Notes under the pieces: generated by a model
Database searches by the model: none
What the model was told of the DNA's origin: nothing
The model's input: the letters and a program-made list of their open reading frames with translations, nothing else
Program-made: the position numbers and the translations under genes
In this document: positions 10,634-16,456 of the stretch, one piece after another
Numbering within the stretch: position 1 is the stretch's first letter
How the letters are laid out: each line of letters opens with the position of its first letter
NCBI GenBank assembly: GCA_001822215.1
Contig: MHQD01000010.1
Location: 1-16,456, forward strand
DNA from: Candidatus Sungbacteria bacterium RIFCSPHIGHO2_01_FULL_50_25
GTDB lineage: Bacteria > Patescibacteriota > Minisyncoccia > Sungbacterales > HO2-52-23
Direction of reading: 5' to 3'
Length of the DNA stretch: 16,456 bases

Positions 10634-12148
10634 ATGGCCGTAACGCTCTATTCGGGGCAAATCGTCGGAATCCACGCAACGCCGATCTCTGTTGAAATAG
10701 ACATCTCGCCCGGCCTTCATATTTTTTCTATCGTCGGGCTCGCCGATAAAGAAATTCAGGAAGCGCGCGAACGGATTTCGGCCGCAATCAGAAATCTCGG
10801 CGCGCTCCCGCCCCACAAAAAAAGCCAGCGCGTCATTGTAAACCTCGCGCCGGCAGACGTAAAAAAGGAGGGGCCCGCATTCGACATCCCGATCGCGCTC
10901 GGGTATCTTTTGGCGTCCGAACAGATTTCATTCGACCCCAAGGGGAAACTTTTCCTCGGAGAATTGGGACTTGACGGAACCCTGCGCCCGATTTCCGGCG
11001 TCCTTGCAATCGCATCAATTGCCCGCGCGATAGGATGCGAAGAAATCGTGGTGCCAAAAGGAAACGGTCGAGAGGCGTCCCTCATCGAAGGGCTCCGCAC
11101 TACTGAGGCAAGTACGCTCCTTGAACTGATCGACCACCTCGAGGGGCGACACATAATCCCGCCCACGCCCTACGAAGAGCGCTCGATCCCGCTTTCATAT
11201 ACATCTGATTTTCGCGACATAAAAGGACAAGAAAAGGCGAAACGCGCTCTCGTGATCGCGGCCGCCGGAGGGCACAATATTCTGATGACCGGGCCTCCGG
11301 GGGGCGGAAAAACGATTTTAGCGCGCGCGCTCCCGTCAATACTCCCGCCCCTTTCGTTTGAAGAATCAATCGAGGTTACAAAAATTCACAGCGTCGCCGG
11401 GCTTCTGCGCGACGGCGCGCCGTACGTCGCGCACCCGCCGTTTCGAAACCCTCATCACACGTCTTCGCACATATCCATCATCGGCGGAGGGGCGCACCCG
11501 CGGCCCGGTGAAATAACGCTTGCGCACCACGGGGTGCTGTTTCTTGACGAATTTCCCGAATTTGACCGGCGTGTCATCGAGTCCCTGCGCGAACCCTTGG
11601 AAGAGCGGCGTATCACCGTTGCCCGCGCGCAGGGCACGGAAACATTCCCGGCGCGTTTTATGCTTGTTGCCGCGATGAACCCGTGCCCCTGCGGAAACTA
11701 CGGAAGCCGCGATAAGGCCTGCGTATGCTCGGCTGCCGCTGTCCTAAAGTACAAAAAGAAAATTTCAGGGCCGATGCTTGATCGGATCGACATCCATATC
11801 GAAACGTCTCCTGTTGAATTTGAAAAGCTCGCCGGCGGCGACGCCGAGCCGTCGGAGGCGGTTCGAACCGAGGTCATTCGCGCGCGGCTCGCCCAGCAAA
11901 AGCGGTTTTCGGGGCACGGAACCTCAACAAACGCCGATATGGGCCTCCAGGAAATCAAAAAGCATATTGTTCTTTCGGACAATCTCAAAAAAACGCTCCG
12001 CCTCGCACACGAACAATACGGACTCTCGGCGCGGGCGTACCATCGGGTTCTGAAACTTTCGCGCACCATCGCCGACCTCGCGGGGTCAGACGAAATCAGT
12101 GAAAATCATATTGCCGAGGCGCTCCAATATCGGCCGAAACAGGACTAG
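10634..12148 (+). CDS. comM: ComM/YifB family Mg-chelatase-like AAA+ ATPase
   Basis: This 504-aa protein has the standard three-part ComM structure. An N-terminal Lon-protease-like ChlI domain (1-170) includes SIVGLADKEIQEARER and the conserved KEGPAFDIPIALG. The AAA+ core has Walker A GPPGGGKT at 220-227 and Walker B VLFLDEF with D305/E306. An inserted CPCG...CVC cysteine cluster (C351, C353, C363, C365) precedes sensor and lid regions and the C-terminal Mg-chelatase helical domain. ComM is a branch-migration helicase that extends recombination tracts during natural transformation, so its presence suits DNA uptake by this organism. An SD AGGAGG lies 10 nt before ATG 10634. Its stop codon shares CTAG with the stop of the convergent M23 gene. 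Confidence 0.97.
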   Translation: MAVTLYSGQIVGIHATPISVEIDISPGLHIFSIVGLADKEIQEARERISAAIRNLGALPPHKKSQRVIVNLAPADVKKEGPAFDIPIALGYLLASEQISFDPKGKLFLGELGLDGTLRPISGVLAIASIARAIGCEEIVVPKGNGREASLIEGLRTTEASTLLELIDHLEGRHIIPPTPYEERSIPLSYTSDFRDIKGQEKAKRALVIAAAGGHNILMTGPPGGGKTILARALPSILPPLSFEESIEVTKIHSVAGLLRDGAPYVAHPPFRNPHHTSSHISIIGGGAHPRPGEITLAHHGVLFLDEFPEFDRRVIESLREPLEERRITVARAQGTETFPARFMLVAAMNPCPCGNYGSRDKACVCSAAAVLKYKKKISGPMLDRIDIHIETSPVEFEKLAGGDAEPSEAVRTEVIRARLAQQKRFSGHGTSTNADMGLQEIKKHIVLSDNLKKTLRLAHEQYGLSARAYHRVLKLSRTIADLAGSDEISENHIAEALQYRPKQD

Positions 12149-13446
12149 AACGGGTTTTTCGCGCCGCGAACCTCGAAATGGACGTGGCATCCGGTAGATT
12201 TTCCGGTCGAGCCGACAAATCCGATCACCGCGCCTTGCGTAACAGATTCTCCTCCTGACACGAATACGCGCGAAAGATGCGCGTAGAGCGTTTGGGTTTG
12301 ATTGGGGTGCGATAGAATGATGTGCTGGCCATACCCGTAATTCCACCCTTCCGAACGCGCGCGGATGACGGCGCCGGATGCCGATGCAAGAACCGGCTCG
12401 CCGCATTTTTGCGCAAGGTCAACGCCGTTATATCCGTGAATTCCCTGTGATTTTCTCCCGCCGATAATGGGGCGAATGTAATATCCGTCAAACACGGGGA
12501 GCCCCGCAAATCGCGACGGCACAAAACTCGATCCGGGACTCGCGGGAGAAGCCGGAGCCGAAAGTTCGCCGTCCGGGATAATGAGCGTCTGCCCGACGGA
12601 AATTGATTCGTTGATCGCAAGGCCGTTGAAACTGATTATCTCAAGCGGATCTCCTTTGAATTTTTTTGCAATGGAATCAATGGTGTCTCCCTTTTTTACC
12701 GTATACTGAACCCCGGAGATCGGGAGAATGAGGAGCTCGTCGCCCACCTTGAGCGCGCCTGCCGACTTTACTTCATTCGCCCACAAAAGCGTATTGACGC
12801 TCACGCCGAATTTTTTTGCGATCGCGGACGGCGTATCGCCTTTCTGAACCGTATAGAGCACGATATTCCCGTGCTGTTCGAGCGAGGGGAGCGTTCCTGC
12901 GGGGTTTTGAATGGCAACCAGCGCACTGTCCTGGGTTACGGAAAGCGGAATATAAAGTTCATTTGGCAGATCCCCCCCTCCCATTCCCCCTTGAGGCATA
13001 ATGCTCCCCAATAAAGGAAGGAGTATTTGGTCCTCAATAGGATACTCGCTTTGAGAAATCTCCCGAAGCTCGAACCCTCCTGAAAAAAAACTGAAAATAC
13101 TTGAAAAAAACCCCGCTTCCGCAGGAAACGCGGCAATTGCAAGAATTGAAGAAAGAAGCGCAATAATAGGAAAAAAATCCCCTCCCTTATTTAAAAGAGG
13201 CTTATATAAAACGCTTTTTCGATATCCATCTTCTACGGGCCCGCCCTCCTTGATGACGGAGTTCCGAGAAGCGCTTTTGTCTAGTTTTGTATCAATACGA
13301 ATATCGGCTAAAAATGGCTTACCTTTACCGAAATACTTCAGAAATAGTTTATATAAGCCACTTTTCAAGTATAAAACCGGCGGTATATCCGGCACACAAT
13401 AACCATACGCGTACCGCCTAAAGGGGTCAAGAACAAAAATCCACAC
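12145..13446 (-). CDS. Secreted LysM and M23 peptidase (cell-wall endopeptidase)
   Basis: The domains are in order: a hydrophobic signal segment (FFPIIALLSSILAIAAF, 91-107) with an AEA cleavage site near 111, a Gly/Pro-containing spacer, LysM 1 (about 196-242, YTVQKGDTPSAIAKKFGV), LysM 2 (about 247-291, YTVKKGDTIDSIAKKFKG), an Ala/Ser/Pro linker, then an M23 (LytM) domain with the zinc motif H337...D343 (HGYNGVD), H390 and H421/H423 (HVHFE). All catalytic ligands are present, so active peptidoglycan peptide cleavage is likely. The start is uncertain: ATG 13446 places about 90 residues ahead of the signal peptide, and no ATG, GTG or TTG exists between residues 27 and 94. That extension contains an inverted repeat and is A+T-richer, so it may not be translated. 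The stop overlaps the comM stop by 4 nt. Confidence 0.85.
   Translation of the reverse strand: MWIFVLDPFRRYAYGYCVPDIPPVLYLKSGLYKLFLKYFGKGKPFLADIRIDTKLDKSASRNSVIKEGGPVEDGYRKSVLYKPLLNKGGDFFPIIALLSSILAIAAFPAEAGFFSSIFSFFSGGFELREISQSEYPIEDQILLPLLGSIMPQGGMGGGDLPNELYIPLSVTQDSALVAIQNPAGTLPSLEQHGNIVLYTVQKGDTPSAIAKKFGVSVNTLLWANEVKSAGALKVGDELLILPISGVQYTVKKGDTIDSIAKKFKGDPLEIISFNGLAINESISVGQTLIIPDGELSAPASPASPGSSFVPSRFAGLPVFDGYYIRPIIGGRKSQGIHGYNGVDLAQKCGEPVLASASGAVIRARSEGWNYGYGQHIILSHPNQTQTLYAHLSRVFVSGGESVTQGAVIGFVGSTGKSTGCHVHFEVRGAKNPF
13193..13365. repeat. Inverted repeat in the N-terminal extension of the M23 gene
   Basis: AAAAGAGGCTTATATAAA (13193-13210) is inverted at 13348-13365 with one mismatch (17 of 18). 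Each arm is built on the palindromic core TTATATAA, so the two also look like direct repeats in the encoded protein (KSGLYKLFL and KSVLYKPLL). The 173-bp unit they enclose is A+T-richer than its surroundings and could be a small non-autonomous element or two degenerate copies of one palindromic repeat. No target-site duplication is evident. Confidence 0.6.
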
Positions 13447-13485
13447 TGCGAAGGCGTATTTCTTCTCCTAAAATACCCGCCGTGG

Positions 13486-13491
13486 TACAAT
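13486..13491 (+). promoter_or_regulatory. Candidate -10 box of uvrD/pcrA
   Basis: TACAAT matches the -10 consensus in 5 of 6 positions and lies 11 nt before ATG 13503, predicting a leader of only a few bases. The -35 region is weak (TTCTCC at 13463-13468, 17 bp upstream). If used, it excludes the upstream GTG at 13482 as the start codon. Confidence 0.5.
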
Positions 13492-13502
13492 CTCCCCGTA
13501 CT

Positions 13503-15428
13503 ATGCACGCAAAAGACTCTATTTTAGGCGGCCTGAATGAACGACAGACTGAGGCGGTATTAGCAACAGACGGCCCGGTTTTGATTTTGGCCGGACCCGG
13601 ATCCGGGAAAACGCGAACTCTCACCGCACGGATCGCCCACCTCATCCAAAAAGGGGTGTTGCCCGAGCGGATCATTGCGCTCACCTTCACAAACAAAGCC
13701 GCGGAAGAGATGCGGGCGCGGATTAAGTCGCTCCTCGGAGCAGAACACATTCCCTACGGAGCGCTTTTTGTCGGTACGTTTCATGCGCTTTGCGTCCGCG
13801 TCCTCCGCCAGCACGCGGTCGCGCTCGGCTACTCCCCGCATTTTTCAATTTTCGACGATGACGACGCTCTCGGACTCATAAAAGAGGGAATGAAAGGCGA
13901 GGGCATAAATACAAAGCAATTCCCTCCGGGAATGATTCGAAATGTCATCTCCGGCCTCAAGAACGAACTCATCTCTCCCGAGCGCTACGCCGATGAGGCG
14001 GGGAGCGACATGTTTCCGAAAACAGTGCACCGCGTCTATCGCGCCTACGCCGAACGCCTCAAGGAATCGAACGGCATGGATTTTGACGACCTTTTAATGA
14101 ATGTCGCGGTTCTATTCGAACGCACCCAAAATGTGTTATCCGCATACCAGGAACGATTCCTCTATATCCACGTCGACGAGTATCAGGACACGAATCACGC
14201 CCAGTATACAATTGTGCGCGCGCTTGCACAAAAACACCGAAATATTGCGGTGGTGGGGGACGACGCGCAAGCCATATACGGATTTCGCGGCGCCGACTTC
14301 CGGAATATTTTAAACTTCGAAAAAGATTGGCCGGATGCAAAAATTGTCGTCCTTGACGAAAACTACCGCTCGACGCAGACGATCCTTGACGCCGCGCGGG
14401 AAGTCATATCGAAAAACACTTTCAAAAAAGAAAAAAAACTTTGGACAAAACAAGGGAAGGGCGAGCGCCTCACGCTCACCGCGGCGGAAGACGAGCGCGG
14501 GGAGGCGGAATATGTCGCGGACTCCGTTCGATCGCTCCACAAAGAAGGCGCAAAACTCCGGGAGGTCGCCGTGCTCTACCGCACGAATGCTCAATCCCGC
14601 GCCATTGAAGAGGCGTTTCTCGAGCGCGATCTCCCCTATATCATTATCGGCGGCATCCGCTTCTATGAACGGAAGGAAATCAAAGACATCATTGCGTATC
14701 TCCGAGTTCTTACAAACCCGCAGGATCTAGTATCGCTCAAGCGGATCATCAATACGCCGCCTCGGGGAATCGGAAAAATTTCTTTCCTTTCCTATCTATC
14801 GCGGGATACAAAGGGCGATATGCGCCACACGAAAAAAGAAGCCGCGCTCGCGGCGTTTGAGGACCTCATATCCGACTTGCGAAGCACTCTTGTGAGAATG
14901 CAGCCGTCTGATTTTATAAAATACCTCGTGAAAAAAACTCGCTATCGGGAATACTTGGATGACGGAACGCAAAACGCGGATGAGCGCTGGGAAAACGTCG
15001 AAGAATTCGTGTCGCTTGCCGCGCGATACAACGATCTCTCTCCGGAAGAAGGAATAAAAAAACTTCTTGAAGACGCCGCCCTTCTCATGGAAAACGAACC
15101 GGGAGAAAGCGCGGGGGAACGCGTGACCCTGATGACGGTTCACGCGGCAAAGGGGCTTGAATTTTCAACGGTGTTTATCGTGGGGCTCGAGGAGGGCGTA
15201 TTCCCGCATTCAAAATCCTTGTTTTCCCCGAAAGACCTTGAAGAGGAACGCCGCCTTTGTTATGTCGGGCTTACTCGCGCAAAAAAGCGGGTGTATCTTT
15301 CTTTTGCGCTCCGCCGCATGCGCTTCGGCGGGATCGAAGTAAACCCCCCGTCGCGGTTTTTATCCGAAATTCCCGAAGAGCTTTTACACGTGCCGGAACG
15401 CGATTTGGACGAAATAACCATTGATTAG
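13503..15428 (+). CDS. pcrA: UvrD/PcrA-type superfamily 1A DNA helicase
   Basis: The protein has 641 aa from ATG 13503. An in-frame GTG at 13482 lies upstream of the -10 box and is rejected. The SF1A motifs appear in order: the Q-motif region LNERQTEAV (11-19), Walker A AGPGSGKT (30-37), Ia TFTNKAAEEM, II DEYQDT (225-230), III VGDDAQAIYGFRGAD, IV LDENYRSTQ, V VTLMTVHAAKGLEF and VI YVGLTRAKK (about 586-594). It unwinds DNA 3' to 5' in excision repair and replication. The C-terminus ends soon after motif VI without the long tail and Tudor-like RNA polymerase-binding region of typical PcrA, so this is a short form. The choice between UvrD and PcrA is a naming matter. Confidence 0.95.
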   Translation: MHAKDSILGGLNERQTEAVLATDGPVLILAGPGSGKTRTLTARIAHLIQKGVLPERIIALTFTNKAAEEMRARIKSLLGAEHIPYGALFVGTFHALCVRVLRQHAVALGYSPHFSIFDDDDALGLIKEGMKGEGINTKQFPPGMIRNVISGLKNELISPERYADEAGSDMFPKTVHRVYRAYAERLKESNGMDFDDLLMNVAVLFERTQNVLSAYQERFLYIHVDEYQDTNHAQYTIVRALAQKHRNIAVVGDDAQAIYGFRGADFRNILNFEKDWPDAKIVVLDENYRSTQTILDAAREVISKNTFKKEKKLWTKQGKGERLTLTAAEDERGEAEYVADSVRSLHKEGAKLREVAVLYRTNAQSRAIEEAFLERDLPYIIIGGIRFYERKEIKDIIAYLRVLTNPQDLVSLKRIINTPPRGIGKISFLSYLSRDTKGDMRHTKKEAALAAFEDLISDLRSTLVRMQPSDFIKYLVKKTRYREYLDDGTQNADERWENVEEFVSLAARYNDLSPEEGIKKLLEDAALLMENEPGESAGERVTLMTVHAAKGLEFSTVFIVGLEEGVFPHSKSLFSPKDLEEERRLCYVGLTRAKKRVYLSFALRRMRFGGIEVNPPSRFLSEIPEELLHVPERDLDEITID

Positions 15429-15450
15429 CGGGCCGATACGTGCCAACAAA

Positions 15451-15479
15451 TTCTGACGATCGTAAGTAACTGCTGATAT
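15451..15479 (+). promoter_or_regulatory. Weak candidate promoter of rsmA
   Basis: TTCTGA (15451-15456), 17-bp spacer, TGATAT (15474-15479), with TATACA overlapping at 15477-15482. The ATG of rsmA is at 15487. The matches are modest; read-through from the helicase gene is equally possible. Confidence 0.3.
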
Positions 15480-15486
15480 ACAAACA

Positions 15487-16257
15487 ATGAAACCGAAAAA
15501 ATCTCTTGGCCAAAATTTCATGCGCTGTAGGTGGGTCGCAGACACAATGATCCGCGCCGCAGAAGTCGCGACAAGCGACGCGATTCTTGAAATCGGCCCC
15601 GGGTCTGGCGCGCTGACGCGGCCCCTTGCGAGAGCAGCAAAGAGCGTTATCGCAATAGAAAAGGACGAGGCGCTCGCGCGCGCGCTTCAGCAATCCCTTG
15701 CCAAAGAGGGGATAGAAAACGTGGAGATTATTGAAGGAGACATTCTCCGGCTTCCGAAAACAAGGTTCAAAAATGTGAAATTCAAGGTTGTTTCCAATAT
15801 CCCTTACTACCTCACCTCGCGCCTATTCCGCTATTTCCTCGATTCCGCGCCGAGACCGGAAACAATTGTTTTTACGGTCCAAAAAGAGGTCGCGGAGCGC
15901 ATCACGGCGCGCCCGCCCGATATGAATCTTCTGGCGCTCTCGGTTACTGCGTTCGGGAAAGCGGAAAAATTAAAAAACATCCCTCGGGAATGCTTTTCTC
16001 CGAAGCCCGATGTGGAATCGGCGGTTATCCGCATATCGGGAATATCCGATGGTTTTTTCAAAAAAAACGGCGTGGCGCCGGAGGAATTTTTTTCTCTTGC
16101 GCGCGAGGCGTTTTCAAAAAAGCGGAAAATGATTTCGTCCTCTTTGAAAAAGCGCGTAGCTCCGGAGATTTTTGAAAAAGCGGGCGTGAAAAAAACCGCG
16201 CGGCCCCAAGAGCTCGGAATAGAAGAATGGGCGCGCCTCTGCCGCGCCGCCATTTGA
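15487..16257 (+). CDS. rsmA: 16S rRNA dimethyladenosine transferase
   Basis: The 256-aa product carries the KsgA/RsmA signatures: KKSLGQNF (4-11), the SAM-binding loop EIGPGSGALT (35-44), the acidic IEKD (57-60) contacting the ribose, GDIL (84-87) and the catalytic motif NIPYYLT (104-110). It dimethylates two adjacent adenosines in helix 45 of 16S rRNA as a late 30S assembly checkpoint. The length is normal for the family. There is no SD before ATG 15487. It follows the helicase gene by 58 nt. The Lys-rich C-terminal domain (SKKRKMISSSLKKR, about 208-222) is the usual RNA-binding part. Confidence 0.97.
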   Translation: MKPKKSLGQNFMRCRWVADTMIRAAEVATSDAILEIGPGSGALTRPLARAAKSVIAIEKDEALARALQQSLAKEGIENVEIIEGDILRLPKTRFKNVKFKVVSNIPYYLTSRLFRYFLDSAPRPETIVFTVQKEVAERITARPPDMNLLALSVTAFGKAEKLKNIPRECFSPKPDVESAVIRISGISDGFFKKNGVAPEEFFSLAREAFSKKRKMISSSLKKRVAPEIFEKAGVKKTARPQELGIEEWARLCRAAI

Positions 16258-16349
16258 TTTCGCACAGACTACAGGCGAAGTATGAAATTCCGGGTTTACC
16301 CCTGTCAAAACGCCACCGACTTCATCGATGTCGGCTCTGGAAATGGCAT

Positions 16350-16456
16350 ATGATGCCCGATTCCCGTCAGCAAAATATGCAGTGCCCGCTCACGGTGCTG
16401 CTCGCAATCGCGCAAAGCAACGGTCGCAAAACCTTCCGATCACGATACAACACGCG
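16350..16456 (+). CDS. Possible 5' end of an ORF running off the window
   Basis: From ATG 16350 (a second ATG follows at 16353) the frame stays open for 35 codons to the edge. The visible residues (MMPDSRQQNMQCPLTVLLAI...) suggest no family, there is no SD and codon use is not clearly coding. The same frame is also open without a start from 16260. The 92 nt between rsmA and this ORF contain a small hairpin (CCGAC/GTCGG around 16307-16337) without a T-run. Confidence 0.25.
   Translation, partial: MMPDSRQQNMQCPLTVLLAIAQSNGRKTFRSRYNT

Noticed and set aside
12145..12148. CTAG shared by the comM and M23 stop codons as a regulatory signal
   Set aside because: A 4-nt tail-to-tail overlap through a palindromic stop is common in compact genomes and needs no special explanation.
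13482..13502. GTG start for the helicase 7 codons upstream
   Set aside because: The GTG lies upstream of the likely -10 box TACAAT, and the conserved N-terminus begins after ATG 13503.

Overview
The window reads as a compact bacterial chromosome segment, most likely from a Candidate Phyla Radiation (Patescibacteria, Parcubacteria-like) organism. This is an inference. It rests on tight gene packing, several start codons with little or no leader, three of four tRNA genes lacking an encoded CCA, many short palindromic intergenic repeats and a heptanucleotide (GGAAATT) microsatellite. The gene set is housekeeping: rpsO, pnp, comM, a UvrD/PcrA helicase, rsmA, a CCA-adding enzyme, a TraR/DksA-type protein, a LysM/M23 peptidase and a small EF-Tu-domain-2-like protein. 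No rRNA, ribosomal-protein cluster or phylogenetic marker is long enough here to fix the lineage.

Layout. 1-583: tail of an unknown + strand gene converging on a MazG-like pyrophosphohydrolase across a bidirectional terminator. 682-1545: an A+T-rich aminoglycoside-phosphotransferase-family gene, probably acquired. 1560-2310 (minus): tRNA-Pro(CGG), an alkyltransferase-like (ATL) DNA repair protein and tRNA-Ala(CGC), apparently one transcript, with short repeats, a 17-bp inverted repeat around tRNA-Ala and a nested dyad upstream. 2330-3858 (minus): a CCA-adding enzyme gene split into two reading frames by a heptamer repeat array. 3897-4473: tRNA-Arg(TCG), the EF-Tu-like gene, a tRNA 5' fragment joined to a palindromic repeat, and tRNA-Lys(CTT). 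4527-5099 (minus): a P-loop NadR/AAA_28-like protein.

5195-6074: a cobalamin riboswitch followed by an ECF-type transporter S component, a coherent B12-uptake unit. 6087-9259: rpsO, a NYN-domain putative RNase and pnp, i.e. the classic rpsO-pnp pair with an extra nuclease inserted. 9312-10181: a single-pass membrane protein of unknown function. 10232-12148: a TraR/DksA-like protein and comM. 12145-13446 (minus): a secreted LysM/M23 peptidase meeting comM tail to tail. 13503-16257: uvrD/pcrA and rsmA. The right edge holds a possible truncated ORF.

The points most worth following up are: (i) the heptamer array that breaks the CCA-adding enzyme in a genome where most visible tRNAs need that enzyme; (ii) the ATL gene starting 2 nt after the CCA of tRNA-Pro; (iii) the B12 riboswitch with a palindromic repeat inside its aptamer; (iv) a long hairpin containing the pnp start codon; and (v) the two symmetric elements around the tRNA-Pro/tRNA-Ala unit. 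No CRISPR array, transposase or phage gene is visible.
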